Shown here in pieces: positions 17,537 to 27,760 of a stretch of 36,729 bases of DNA. The position numbers and the translations under genes were made by a program. The stretch is from Opitutia bacterium (GTDB taxonomy: Bacteria; Verrucomicrobiota; Verrucomicrobiia; Opitutales; UBA953). The notes below the pieces were generated by a model. The model made no database searches, was not told where the DNA came from, and saw only the letters and a list, made by a program, of their open reading frames with translations. The DNA lies in NCBI GenBank assembly GCA_947373115.1, contig CANBWJ010000002.1, forward strand, positions 1 through 36,729. The letters run 5' to 3'. The stretch's first letter is position 1. Each line of letters opens with the position of its first letter.

Positions 17537-20091
17537 CTGAATAAATCTAACTGCGGTCCTGGTCCCTTTGGTGCCTCCTTCGACGACTTTACCTTGGCCA
17601 CGGGACTGACGGGCTTTTTCTCGATCTGTGAGAGGTCCGCAATCGGTACCTTATCATTCACAGGTAAACGCCCCGCGTCTTCGAGCCCCGATAAAATTTC
17701 ACGGGCACGCTTAACCACGGTCGGCGGCATGCCCGCCAATCGGGCGACTTGAATACCGTACGAACGATCCGCCGCACCCGGTACGACCTGGCGGACGAAA
17801 ACGATTTCGTCCTGCCACTCTTTCACGGCAACCGACCAATTGCGTAAGCGTTTTAATTCACCCGCGAGTTTAGTTAGTTCGTGGTAATGGGTGGCGAAAA
17901 GCGTTCGTGCACCCGCTTCGCCCGTACCGTGCAAGTATTCCGCGACGGCCCAAGCGATACTGATACCATCATAGGTGCTCGTGCCTCGCCCGATTTCATC
18001 AAGCACAACTAAAGAGCGCTCCGTCGCATTATTTAAAATATTAGCGGTCTCATTCATCTCCACCATGAAAGTAGAATTACCGCGGGCCAATTCATCAGAC
18101 GCCCCGACGCGACAAAATATTCGATCAATCAACCCCACGCGGGCCGACTGTGCCGGAACCCAGCAGCCAAGGTGCGCCATCAGGGCAATCAAGGCGACCT
18201 GACGAATGTACGTCGACTTACCCGCCATATTCGGGCCTGTGATCAGGGCGATTTGTTCGCCGCGGCTACTCAGTCGGGTGTCATTGGGAACAAAGGCCCC
18301 CGCCCCGGCACGGCTGTTCAGCATTCGCTCCACCACGGGGTGACGGCCCTGCACGATTTCCAAAACGTCCGAGTCATCCACGGTTGGGCAAATCCACTTA
18401 TGGGTGCGAGCCAACTCTGCCCAGCCACGCAGGGTATCGATTTCCGCCAAGGCTTGGGCGGTTGATAACAAGGACTCTGTACGTGCTAAAACCGATGCTA
18501 ATAAATTTTGGAATAATTCCAGTTCGCGGGCGAGGGCGAGTTCATCCGCTCTCAATACTTCTCTTTCTTTAACCCGCAGCTCTTCGGTCGTAAAACGCTC
18601 CGCATTCACCATCGTCTGCTTGCGAATGTAATCCGCTGGCACTTGGGCAAGATTCGACTTCGTAACCTCGATGGCATAACCAAAGGCGCCGTTATACCTT
18701 ACTTTAAGATTCTTAATCCCGGTGCGTTGTTGTTCCCGACTTTCGAAATCAAGAATCCACTGCTTACTATCCGTCGCCAATGAGCGCAGTCGATCCAGCT
18801 CAGCATCGTAGCCCAAGCGCAAGGCCCCGCCCGCAGTCAGATCGACCGGTAATTCATCCGCCAAGGCCTGTACTAAGAGTTTATAAAGGTCGCTCTCTAG
18901 ATTAATGCGCTCGGCATAGAGTTTGAGCGTGGAATTGGAGAGCCCTTCGAGTTCCTCGCGAAGTACAGGGAGAACTTTTAGGGTATCGCGTATGCCGCCG
19001 AGTTCACGCGGGTTTCTTAACCGATTTTGAAGTCGGGCAATGATACGTGGTAAGTCGCTCATCGTATGTAGGGCTTCGCCTAATCGTGTAGAGGCCCCGG
19101 AGTGCTTATAAAAAACTTCCACGACCGCTTGTCGGCCCTGGATGACTTTGAGGTCGGTTGAAGGTTCCGCCAACCACATCGCCAAGAGTCGGGCGCCACC
19201 AGGCGTGCAGGTACCATCAATCGTCTCTAATAAGGATGTTTCACGTGCACCCTGAGTAGAGCTGAACAGTTCCAGGTTTTTCGCCGAGGCCGCATCCAAG
19301 AGCACGGCCGCACCGAGTTTTACTTCGGAGATTTTAAAAAGGTTTTTGGGGCGCTCACAGAGTGAATCGGTGACGTACCCTAAAACCGCACCCGCCGCAC
19401 CCAGTGCCGCATGGTCATCCTTTAACCCAAAGCCTGCGAGGCTGTGTACGGCTAAAACCTGTGACACCAAGCGTGCGCCTGCACTGACGTCGAAATTCCA
19501 GCCCGGTAGGCGTGACACGGCCCTGCCCTCTAAAAAGGCTTCAAGGGTTGAGCGTTGGGCGTCTGAAATTTCTAATCCTTCTGGCAGCAAGACTTCGCGT
19601 GGATTAAGCGCATACAGGAGGGGCAATAAGTTTTGCGAGGTAACGTCGGTGGCTAAACGGAAATCTGCGGTGGAGACATCGAGCCATGATGCATGCCAAC
19701 CCGACTTATCCCAATAGAGTGCCAATAAATAATTACCCCGACGTGAATCCAGTTGGGAGTCTTCTATGGCTGTCCCAGGCGTAAGAATGCGGGTAATGCC
19801 ACGGCGCACCAGCTTACCCGTTGTTGGCGCTTCTAGTTGATCGCAAATCGCTACCTTCCAGCCAGCAGCTAACAATCGATTCACGTACGCGGGTGCCGCA
19901 TGATAGGGCAAGCCAGCCATCGGCGTTTCATGACGTTTCGTCAGCGTCAGGCCAATAACCTTGGAGGCTACGACCGCATCTTCGCCAAATACTTCATAGA
20001 AGTCGCCCAAGCGAAACAGGAGTAAAGTACCCGGAGCGAGTTTCTCCCGCATTTCGCGGTACTGACGCTGCATAGGGGTTTCTTTTTCCAC
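17533..20091 (-). CDS. mutS: DNA mismatch repair protein MutS
   Basis: LLFRLGDFYEVFGEDA (FxE mismatch motif), GPNMAGKSTYIRQVALI Walker A, DEIGRGTSTYDGISIAWAVAEYL. Confidence 0.97.
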   Translation of the reverse strand: MEKETPMQRQYREMREKLAPGTLLLFRLGDFYEVFGEDAVVASKVIGLTLTKRHETPMAGLPYHAAPAYVNRLLAAGWKVAICDQLEAPTTGKLVRRGITRILTPGTAIEDSQLDSRRGNYLLALYWDKSGWHASWLDVSTADFRLATDVTSQNLLPLLYALNPREVLLPEGLEISDAQRSTLEAFLEGRAVSRLPGWNFDVSAGARLVSQVLAVHSLAGFGLKDDHAALGAAGAVLGYVTDSLCERPKNLFKISEVKLGAAVLLDAASAKNLELFSSTQGARETSLLETIDGTCTPGGARLLAMWLAEPSTDLKVIQGRQAVVEVFYKHSGASTRLGEALHTMSDLPRIIARLQNRLRNPRELGGIRDTLKVLPVLREELEGLSNSTLKLYAERINLESDLYKLLVQALADELPVDLTAGGALRLGYDAELDRLRSLATDSKQWILDFESREQQRTGIKNLKVRYNGAFGYAIEVTKSNLAQVPADYIRKQTMVNAERFTTEELRVKEREVLRADELALARELELFQNLLASVLARTESLLSTAQALAEIDTLRGWAELARTHKWICPTVDDSDVLEIVQGRHPVVERMLNSRAGAGAFVPNDTRLSSRGEQIALITGPNMAGKSTYIRQVALIALMAHLGCWVPAQSARVGLIDRIFCRVGASDELARGNSTFMVEMNETANILNNATERSLVVLDEIGRGTSTYDGISIAWAVAEYLHGTGEAGARTLFATHYHELTKLAGELKRLRNWSVAVKEWQDEIVFVRQVVPGAADRSYGIQVARLAGMPPTVVKRAREILSGLEDAGRLPVNDKVPIADLSQIEKKPVSPVAKVKSSKEAPKGPGPQLDLFS

Positions 20092-20167
20092 CCGTATAAG
20101 CGAATAATCCTCCCGAATGTCGGCAAGGACAGATTCAACCTTCAGCGATGATTTAGCCGAAAGTTGC

Positions 20168-21742
20168 TCACATCACTTGCGACGCCAATTCGGAGAGCGC
20201 ACTGCGCACGCCGTGAATGAGGCGTACGTTGGCCGTAATGGCGTGCCCCTTCATACGTTCGTGCGTGTGAATCAAGCCGTTTGATTTACCGTCGAGGTAA
20301 GGGGTGTCGACCTGATCCAAGTCGCCAATCAGGACCACTTTGGAACCTTCACCGATGCGGGTAATCACCGTCTTGGCTTCATGTGGCGTCATGTTCTGCG
20401 CCTCGTCCACAATCATGAAGGCGTGCCCGATGGAACGACCACGAATAAAAGTCATCGCCTCGATTTCAATGAGGCCAGAATCAATCAACCACTGATACGG
20501 TTTGCGTGGTTGGCCGACCTGTTGGAACTGAGAACCAAAAATCGGTTGAGCGGATTTCATGGCCTGTGCCTTCTTTTGTTTGCGCTGCGAATCGGTTGAG
20601 ACCGAGGTCTTAGTGGGCAAAGGAACTTGCGATGAAGCGGGTGCACCGTTGCGCGAGAATAAGACTTCTAAATTATCGAAGTAGGGCTGAATGTAGGGCG
20701 AAAGTTTCTCTTCCTTGGTGCCCGGCAAGGCCCCAATGTCTTTGCCGATTTGCACCACCGGACGGGAGACATAGAGTTTCTTGTAGGGCGAGAAATCACT
20801 GAGCACCTGTGATAATGCGGCGGCGATGGAAATAAAAGTTTTACCGGTGCCGGCTCGACCGAAACAGGTGACCAACTTAATCTCAGGATTAAGTAACGCG
20901 TCCAAGAAGATCCATTGCTCGAAATTTTTGGGGATCACTCGCATGCCGCGTGGCATCTGTAGTCCTTTCCGCGCACCACTGGCGGTCGACATGAACTCGC
21001 GGTAAAGTCCTAGTGGCACAAAGGCGCCATCACCGACGTGACGGGCGGGCTCGCTCCAGGAATCTGATGCCAACATGACATACTCATTGATCATGGGCGC
21101 GGGCTCGTTCTTTAACGTGACCACGACCTGAGCCACATCGCGAAAATCGCGCATCGCTGCCGCCGAAATCGTTAAGGTGCGATACTCCCCTAAATCGCTC
21201 GTCTCAATCCGGTCGTTGCGGTAGTCCTGAACTTCTAAGCCCAAGGCCTGGGCTTTGAGCGACATACACGCATCCTTGGTGACTAAGATTACGGAACCCT
21301 TGGAGGTGTCGCGCAGGTAAAGGGCCGAGGCGATGATACGATGGTCAGGTGCATCAATTTGCATGAACACCGCCCGGAGACGATCCGCCCGAGCGCCTTC
21401 GAAGTGTTCACGAATGAGCGACTCGTTAATGACGATACGCAATTCACCGCCATCGCGTAGGTCAGCATGTAATGCGCCAGGTTTCGAAGGATCACCTTCG
21501 GAAATATCTTTTAAAGTACGGTTCTCGAATAACGAACGAATGGTGCGGTTCACTCGGCGAGCACTCGCACCGAGCTGACCTTGTTGCGTCTTTAAACGAT
21601 CCAGTTCCGATAAAACCTCGACTGGTATCGCGACCGTATGCTCATCAAACTTAAAGAGCGACTCTGGGTCATGAATTAAAACATTCGTATCCAACACGTA
21701 GGTTTTTTTCACCCGTTTAGTATTCTTCTTTTCTACCTTCAC
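20168..21742 (-). CDS. PIN domain plus PhoH-type ATPase (YlaK/PhoH2-like)
   Basis: N-term PIN (TYVLDTNVLIHDP...), C-term PhoH (VTCFGRAGTGKTFISIAAAL, AFMIVDEAQNMTPHEAKTVITRIGEGSKVVLIGDLDQVDTPYLD). Confidence 0.92.
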   Translation of the reverse strand: MKVEKKNTKRVKKTYVLDTNVLIHDPESLFKFDEHTVAIPVEVLSELDRLKTQQGQLGASARRVNRTIRSLFENRTLKDISEGDPSKPGALHADLRDGGELRIVINESLIREHFEGARADRLRAVFMQIDAPDHRIIASALYLRDTSKGSVILVTKDACMSLKAQALGLEVQDYRNDRIETSDLGEYRTLTISAAAMRDFRDVAQVVVTLKNEPAPMINEYVMLASDSWSEPARHVGDGAFVPLGLYREFMSTASGARKGLQMPRGMRVIPKNFEQWIFLDALLNPEIKLVTCFGRAGTGKTFISIAAALSQVLSDFSPYKKLYVSRPVVQIGKDIGALPGTKEEKLSPYIQPYFDNLEVLFSRNGAPASSQVPLPTKTSVSTDSQRKQKKAQAMKSAQPIFGSQFQQVGQPRKPYQWLIDSGLIEIEAMTFIRGRSIGHAFMIVDEAQNMTPHEAKTVITRIGEGSKVVLIGDLDQVDTPYLDGKSNGLIHTHERMKGHAITANVRLIHGVRSALSELASQVM

Positions 21743-21757
21743 AGCAATAAGGAAAAA

Positions 21758-22087
21758 TTATTTTATGTCGGCAGCGATGGTCCGCAGGTACTCCCAGCTG
21801 TAGATGCCGGTTTTGTGACCATCGCTAAACTCAAACGTCACCGCATAGTTACCAATCTTCGTCATTCCTAGTACAGTGACCCCGGGAAACTGTCGGGGAC
21901 CATCGCCACCCCAACGCTGCCCTAGAATGTCGACCTCACCCATGTTTTCCGCACTGGGTGAACGTTCGCGCAAGAACTCACCGGTGTAAAAATGCTCCAC
22001 TGCGTCCGCCCATGTGATGGCGACAAACTGACCAACGATTTGGATATCCTTAGGGGCCAGCATTGCGGTAAAGTTGTCGAGTTCCAT
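21758..22087 (-). CDS. DUF971-type (gamma-butyrobetaine hydroxylase-like N-terminal domain) protein
   Basis: From ATG 22087: MELDNFTAMLAPKDIQIVGQFVAITWADAVEHFYTGEFLRERSPSAEN...YAVTFEFSDGHKTGIYSWEYLRTIA; listed 22198 start would overlap divergent recR. Confidence 0.75.
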   Translation of the reverse strand: MELDNFTAMLAPKDIQIVGQFVAITWADAVEHFYTGEFLRERSPSAENMGEVDILGQRWGGDGPRQFPGVTVLGMTKIGNYAVTFEFSDGHKTGIYSWEYLRTIAADIK

Positions 22088-22168
22088 TGCTTCCCGCAAG
22101 CAGGGAGAAAGAATCGTGTGCAACCTTGACTCCCCTTCCCCTATGAAAAGTGTGAGGTCAGTATCCAA

Positions 22169-22771
22169 GTGACGCCCACCTTCGAAAAAGTCCGACAACT
22201 CTTACGCCAGCTTCCTGGCCTTGGACACCGCTCGGCCGAACGTTTGGCCCTTCACTTACTTGTCGAAAAACCCCAAACGCTGGCACCCATCTTGGAAGCG
22301 CTCCAAGCGGCCAGCCTAGCCGTGAAACGCTGTGAACGCTGTGGCAGCCTCGCCGAGGCACAACATTGCGAAGTCTGTGCGGATCCCAAGCGCGACCCAC
22401 ACTCACTCTGTATTGTGGAGCTGGTGCCCGACCTCTTTGCCATTGAGCGCTCCCAAGCCCATCGCGGCACCTACCATGTGCTCCACGGAAGGCTTTCCCC
22501 GATCAACGGCGTTGGCCCTGAGGCCCTCAACCTTGCCAGCCTTGAGCAGCGCCTGAAGTCCGAGCCGATTAATGAAATTGTGCTGGCTTTGGGTAACGAC
22601 ATCGAGGGCGAGGCTACGTGCCACTACCTCAGGGACTGTATTTTTAATATTAGGAGCACGATTAAGGTTTCACGCATCGGTTTCGGCCTCCCCAGCGGCA
22701 GCGGACTTACTTTTGCCGATACGGCCACACTCCGCAGTGCTTTAGAGGGACGACGTGATGTGGGTAACTAA
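22169..22771 (+). CDS. recR: Recombination protein RecR, GTG start
   Basis: LLRQLPGLGHRSAERLALHLL, CERCGSLAEAQHCEVCADPKRDPHSLCIVE zinc finger, YHVLHGRLSPINGVGPEAL, Toprim LALGNDIEGEATCHYL, LPSGSGLTFADTATLRSALEGRRDV. Confidence 0.96.
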   Translation: MTPTFEKVRQLLRQLPGLGHRSAERLALHLLVEKPQTLAPILEALQAASLAVKRCERCGSLAEAQHCEVCADPKRDPHSLCIVELVPDLFAIERSQAHRGTYHVLHGRLSPINGVGPEALNLASLEQRLKSEPINEIVLALGNDIEGEATCHYLRDCIFNIRSTIKVSRIGFGLPSGSGLTFADTATLRSALEGRRDVGN

Positions 22772-23930
22772 TCCTCGTTTGCACTACCCGGCCTCAGCGG
22801 AAGCTTACTGGCTGCAACAAGCCCAGGAGTTGACGCAACTGAATGAAGCGGAGGCCCTCGAACGCCTCATCCCGACCGTTGCGAAGCTATCCGATTTATT
22901 TACAACGGAACGGCCTGAGAAAAACTTCCCCGATTATTTCTCGGACGCCCATCAATTAGTCGCCTATGGACTTTTCTTTTTGCCACAGAGTTTTGTGCGT
23001 ACGAGTTTCGCCCTGTCGCACGCCGTCGATTTCCGTAAGTGGCGGCCGCAGGATAAAACCCTGCGCATTCTCGACCTTGGTTCTGGCCCAGGTTCCTGTG
23101 GCACCGCTCTCGCCCATCAGCTACAAGCCTATCACGCTGCGACCATCGACCTAACTTTTGTCGATCGCTCCCCTGCTGCCCTGGTGGCCGCTGAAAACTT
23201 TGCCCAAGCAGTCTTAAAAAAGGATACGGCGGTCCATTCACGCATCGGTGATGCCAGTCGTCCAGAAACATGGCCCAGCGGTCCCTATGATATTATCGTA
23301 GCGGGCTTTGTTCTTAACGAAATGTCCCGCCTCGGCCCCAAAGAGCTGCTCCAATGGGTACAATCCATGACCGACGCCCTGGCGCCGGGTGGATTGATTC
23401 TGATTCTTGAGCCCGCCCTGAAAATTACGTCCGAGCGTCTCCAGCGATTAAGTGATGCCGTTGTGGCCAACCAAATCATTCCGCGCATCGGACCCGACCT
23501 CGATGATGCCCCCTGTCCACAATTAGCGGCCGGTATACATTGGTCACATGAAGTCCGAGCTTGGTCGATTCCGAGCGCCACCGAAATTATCAATCGCCAA
23601 CTCCATCGCGACCTCCGCGAAATTCGTTTCTCTTTTTCTGCTTTCTCCACTCAGTCTCTGCCTCCCGTTCCGGCTAACGCGATTCGCATTGTTTCTGACG
23701 TCCAAATTATCAAAGGCCTCGTTCGTTTTATTGGCATCAGTCGTGGCGCATTACAGACTGTAGAGATCTCAACGCGTGGATTATCAAAGCACGACATTAA
23801 AGCCCGAGCCGCGACCCTTGAACGGGGCGATACCGTGGCGCACACTCAGCCCGCCGCCAGTAAAGTGCGCTTACCTGATTTTGAGGCACTCCAGGTAATT
23901 TGGTCGGGTCAACGTACGGTCCAAAGCTAG
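22755..23930 (+). CDS. Rsm22-like small ribosomal subunit SAM-dependent methyltransferase
   Basis: SAM motif ILDLGSGPGSCGTALAHQL, YGLFFLPQSFVRTSFAL N-terminal element, PYDIIVAGFVLNEM, LILEPALKITSERLQRLSDAV, DAPCPQLAAGIHWSHEVRAW. Confidence 0.65.
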   Translation: MMWVTNPRLHYPASAEAYWLQQAQELTQLNEAEALERLIPTVAKLSDLFTTERPEKNFPDYFSDAHQLVAYGLFFLPQSFVRTSFALSHAVDFRKWRPQDKTLRILDLGSGPGSCGTALAHQLQAYHAATIDLTFVDRSPAALVAAENFAQAVLKKDTAVHSRIGDASRPETWPSGPYDIIVAGFVLNEMSRLGPKELLQWVQSMTDALAPGGLILILEPALKITSERLQRLSDAVVANQIIPRIGPDLDDAPCPQLAAGIHWSHEVRAWSIPSATEIINRQLHRDLREIRFSFSAFSTQSLPPVPANAIRIVSDVQIIKGLVRFIGISRGALQTVEISTRGLSKHDIKARAATLERGDTVAHTQPAASKVRLPDFEALQVIWSGQRTVQS

Positions 23931-23978
23931 GTCACACGGTTGTCACATTTGACACCGAAATAACACCTATTTCATAAA
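23930..23978 (+). promoter_or_regulatory. Putative ppk1 promoter with overlapping repeats
   Basis: ggtcaca(23930)...tgtcaca(23941), 11 bp apart; dyad TGTCA-catt-TGACA 23941-23954; -35 TTGACA 23949-23954, 18-bp spacer, -10-like CATAAA 23973-23978. Confidence 0.5.
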
Positions 23979-24055
23979 GATTTTTGCGGATTTCAGCCGA
24001 CTGAGCCCGACTCGTTGCTGACAAGGCCGTTAAATTGACTTAGGCTTAACTTCGC

Positions 24056-26125
24056 ATGTTTAATCGCGAACTAAGCTGGCTTACTTTTGACCGCCGTGTC
24101 CTGGAGCTGGCCGAGGATAAAACGGTGCCCCTGCTCGAGCGCGTTCGCTTCCTCTCTATTGTCAGCTCCAACCTCGACGAATTTTTCGAAATTCGCGTGG
24201 CCGGTATCATGCAACAAGAGGAATCCGCCAGTCACCCCGCTACGCGAGAATTTTTACACGAAGTCCTCCGTCGAGCCCACGAACTGGTCGATGCCCAGCA
24301 GCAATGTTGGCGCACCCAAATTTTACCTGCCCTCGCTCAAGAGGGCATTCATTTTAAAGTTAGCGGTAAATTCACAAAAGAAGAGCAGCGTGAATTATCA
24401 GAACGGTTTGATCGCGATATTTTACCAGCGTTAACGCCCTTGGCCATCGACCCCTCTCACCCGTTTCCCGTCCTAACTAATAAAGGCCTCTACCTTTTAG
24501 CCCTCTTGCGTGATACCGAGACGAAAGAAACCCGCCGCGCCGTGGTTCCTATTCCACGCGTCCTACCACGTATTCTTGCCCTCGGCCAAGGTCATCAACG
24601 CACCTTCACCTTACTTAGTCACGCGATTCAATTACACATCGAACGACTTTTCCCTGGTCTAGAGTTATGCGGCACTTGGGCCTTTCGCATCACTCGAAAC
24701 AGCGACTTGTACGTCGATGAAGAAGAGTCGGGTAACTTACTCGAAGCCATTGAAGAAGAAATTCGCAATCTGCGTAAGGGCGCTCCAGTGCGACTCGAAA
24801 TTGAGTCGAGTGCCCCCGACGTAGAGCTCACCTGGCTGCTCAAGTCTATTGGGCTCAACGCTGAGAACGCTTTTAAAACCGATGGGCCCGTCAACATGAT
24901 GCGTTTGAGCAGTTTGATCGACCTCATTCCGCGCCCCGATTTACTCTACCCTCATTTCAGCCCAGCGATACCGTATGAGTTCGCGGAGCCCAATAAACTT
25001 TTCTCACGCATCGCTAAGCAGGACTTACTTTTACACCACCCCTACGAGTCGTTTGCGCCAGTCGTAGATTTTATCCGCCAAGCGGCCACTGATCCCGCGG
25101 TGGTTGCCATCAAGCTCACCCTTTACCGAACCAGTGGTGACTCGCCCGTCGTCGAAGCCCTCAAAGAGGCCGCACGCAATGGCAAACAAGTGACCGCCCT
25201 CGTTGAACTCCGCGCCCGATTTGATGAGTTAAATAATATCGAATGGGCCCGCCAACTCGAAGAAGCAGGGGCACACGTGGTCTATGGTCTGGCCGGATTA
25301 AAAACACACTGCAAGGCCTGCCTCATTGTGCGTCAGGAAAAAACGGGCTTACGCCGCTATGCCCACCTAGGCACGGGCAACTACAATCCTAAGACGGCCC
25401 GACTCTACACAGACTTCTCGCTCTTCACTGCCGAAGAAGAAATCACCGCCGACGTGGGCCTGTTGTTTAATGTCCTTACGGGTAACCTTTCGAAACCGAA
25501 ATTCAAACACCTGCTGGTCGCACCTTTTTACCTGCAAAGTAGTATCCTCGATTTAATCGCTGCCGAAACTTCGGCCGCCCAAGCGGGTCGTACGGCCAGC
25601 ATCTTTGCGAAGGTCAATAGCCTCGTTGATCCTGTCGTCATTAAAGCCCTCTACCTCGCCTCTCAGGCAGGCGTGAAAGTGGAACTGATTGTGCGGGGCA
25701 TCTGCTGTTTGATTCCCGGTGTCCCAGGTACCAGCGACAATATTCGCGTCACCAGTGTGCTCGGACGTTTCCTCGAACACAGCCGAATCTTCCGTTTTGA
25801 GAATTCAGGCGGTGAGCCCGTTATCCTCCTTGGTAGTGCCGATTGGATGCAGCGTAATTTTTTACGACGTGTGGAATGCGTCTTCCCGCTGCGGGATAAA
25901 CACCTCCGTCGACGAATTGAAAAAGAGATTATTCAGACCTATGCCACTCACTTGGGTGACTCCAAAGAGTTACTCGCCGACGGCACGTATTCGGTTCGTC
26001 TGCCCAACGGTAGACAAGCACCTCAAGCCCAGGACGCCTTCTTACAGTTAGCGTTTAAGCATTCGCCACTCGTTACGAGCGCGAGTTCGAAGCGCTCAAG
26101 CAAATCCGTTCGACCGCAGCGTTAA
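24056..26125 (+). CDS. ppk1: Polyphosphate kinase 1
   Basis: FNRELSWLTFDRRVLELAED, SNLDEFFEIRVAG, HHPYESFAPVVDFIRQAATDPAVVAIKLTLYRTSGDSPVVEAL, HCKACLIVRQE, HLGTGNYNPKTARLYTDFSLFT. Confidence 0.97.
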   Translation: MFNRELSWLTFDRRVLELAEDKTVPLLERVRFLSIVSSNLDEFFEIRVAGIMQQEESASHPATREFLHEVLRRAHELVDAQQQCWRTQILPALAQEGIHFKVSGKFTKEEQRELSERFDRDILPALTPLAIDPSHPFPVLTNKGLYLLALLRDTETKETRRAVVPIPRVLPRILALGQGHQRTFTLLSHAIQLHIERLFPGLELCGTWAFRITRNSDLYVDEEESGNLLEAIEEEIRNLRKGAPVRLEIESSAPDVELTWLLKSIGLNAENAFKTDGPVNMMRLSSLIDLIPRPDLLYPHFSPAIPYEFAEPNKLFSRIAKQDLLLHHPYESFAPVVDFIRQAATDPAVVAIKLTLYRTSGDSPVVEALKEAARNGKQVTALVELRARFDELNNIEWARQLEEAGAHVVYGLAGLKTHCKACLIVRQEKTGLRRYAHLGTGNYNPKTARLYTDFSLFTAEEEITADVGLLFNVLTGNLSKPKFKHLLVAPFYLQSSILDLIAAETSAAQAGRTASIFAKVNSLVDPVVIKALYLASQAGVKVELIVRGICCLIPGVPGTSDNIRVTSVLGRFLEHSRIFRFENSGGEPVILLGSADWMQRNFLRRVECVFPLRDKHLRRRIEKEIIQTYATHLGDSKELLADGTYSVRLPNGRQAPQAQDAFLQLAFKHSPLVTSASSKRSSKSVRPQR

Positions 26126-27230
26126 AGCCTTCAGCGTCACCCAAGATATCCACTTCCAATCGCACATACATGAGCGGAAGTGGTGGCCGGAACCGTGCTT
26201 GTAGTCGCACGGCGTCTTTCTCGGTCGTGACAATGACCTCGGCCTTGGTTCGCAAGGCAGCTTCTAAGACTTCATCCAAATCTTCGTCACTAAAGGAATG
26301 GTGATCAAGGAACCGTCGGTTGGAAACCAAGATCGCGCCTTGTTTACGTAATGTGTCTTCAAAGCGCTCGGGGGTCGCAATGCCTGAAAAAGACGCCACG
26401 CGCTTACCGTCCAAGAAACTTAAGGGCAGACGTTGGGGCCCATCAATCTCCACCAACTCTTTCGGACTGTGGGCGCACGCGATGATTTCTGCGGTCGGAT
26501 TATACTTACGTAATTTTGCCACAAGTTCTGGCGCAGGTGGCCCGCTCGACTTGGTAACGAAGATATAAGAGGCACGACTCAAGTTTTGAATCGGCTCTCG
26601 CAAGATCCCACGCGGTAAAAGTTTTCCATTTCCAAAGGGATCGAAGCTATCGACCAATAATAAGTTTATCTGACCCCGCAGTGGCAGGTACTGCAGGCCG
26701 TCATCGAGCAAAATCGTGTCCACTCCGAAACGTCGTAAGGCAAAGCGTCCACCTTCAACCCGATCGCGGTCCACGACGACCACCACACCGTCTGCAACTA
26801 AGTTAGTTGCTAACATGAAGGGCTCGTCGCCCGCCTCCGCTGGACCTGCTAATACTTTTTTGCCATCAGACACCACTAGGGGCTCGGGACGCTGCCCTTG
26901 CGTCAGCCAACGCCAAAAACGCTTGGGCATGGAATCAGACGAACCCTTGTAACCACGGGATAAAATCGCGACTTTGCGACCGCGGCGTGCTAAGACTTGT
27001 GCCATTTTCATGACGACTGGGGTCTTTCCTGTGCCTCCCACCGTTAAATTACCCACCACCACAACCTTACAACCCAACGGCGTGTCACGAAATAATCGAT
27101 TGTGGTACAGCCATAGGCGCAATCGCACAATCCCTTCAAAAATCCACGATAACACCAATAAAAACACCCTTAAGACGGAGGCGATGAGGCCTTTTTTACG
27201 CTCATAAACGACCTCAACCGCGTAGGCCAT
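26073..27230 (-). CDS. lpxK: Tetraacyldisaccharide 4'-kinase (start ATG 27230 preferred; track gives 27278)
   Basis: [105 protein letters not shown]. Confidence 0.93.
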   Translation of the reverse strand: MAYAVEVVYERKKGLIASVLRVFLLVLSWIFEGIVRLRLWLYHNRLFRDTPLGCKVVVVGNLTVGGTGKTPVVMKMAQVLARRGRKVAILSRGYKGSSDSMPKRFWRWLTQGQRPEPLVVSDGKKVLAGPAEAGDEPFMLATNLVADGVVVVVDRDRVEGGRFALRRFGVDTILLDDGLQYLPLRGQINLLLVDSFDPFGNGKLLPRGILREPIQNLSRASYIFVTKSSGPPAPELVAKLRKYNPTAEIIACAHSPKELVEIDGPQRLPLSFLDGKRVASFSGIATPERFEDTLRKQGAILVSNRRFLDHHSFSDEDLDEVLEAALRTKAEVIVTTEKDAVRLQARFRPPLPLMYVRLEVDILGDAEGFNAAVERICLSASNSRS

Positions 27231-27346
27231 TAACGTGTCTTTAATGGTCGAAAAGTATCCTCGGTGGTTGGCCGTCATATCGCACTAAGATGCAAACTTG
27301 TTTGACGCAGGCAGGCAACCCGATTGAGAAGGGACAACTCTGGGCC

Positions 27347-27751
27347 ATGCTTTACCACCTGTTGCGCACTAAGTTGCTCCGCGCCGAAGTCACCGGTGCT
27401 CGCCTCGATTACGAGGGCTCCTTAGCCATCGATAGTGAGTTAATGGCCCTGGTCGGTATGCTCCCCTACGAGAAAATTTTAGTGGGTAACATTGCCAACG
27501 GCGAGCGCTTTGAGACCTACGCCATCCCTGCCCCCGCTGGCACCCGCGAAGTTTGCCTCAATGGTGCGACCGCCCACCTCGGCGAGGTCGGCGACCTCCT
27601 TGTGGTCATGACCTTTGCCGAAGCCTCAGCCGACGAAGCCAAGAGCTGGAAACCCAAGACCGTCACCCTTGCCGATAAAAACAAACGCGTGGTCCGACTT
27701 GAAAACCCCGACGTCTCCCCTGACCTTCTCAAAACCTTTCTTACTAAATAA
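27347..27751 (+). CDS. panD: Aspartate 1-decarboxylase (start ATG 27347 preferred; ORF opens at 27290)
   Basis: [56 protein letters not shown]; Gly-Ser pyruvoyl processing site. Confidence 0.9.
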   Translation: MLYHLLRTKLLRAEVTGARLDYEGSLAIDSELMALVGMLPYEKILVGNIANGERFETYAIPAPAGTREVCLNGATAHLGEVGDLLVVMTFAEASADEAKSWKPKTVTLADKNKRVVRLENPDVSPDLLKTFLTK

Positions 27752-27760
27752 TATAATAAC

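Noticed and set aside
22088-22198. N-terminal extension of the DUF971-type protein
   Set aside because: Would overlap divergent recR; conserved-looking region begins at MELDNFTAM (22087).
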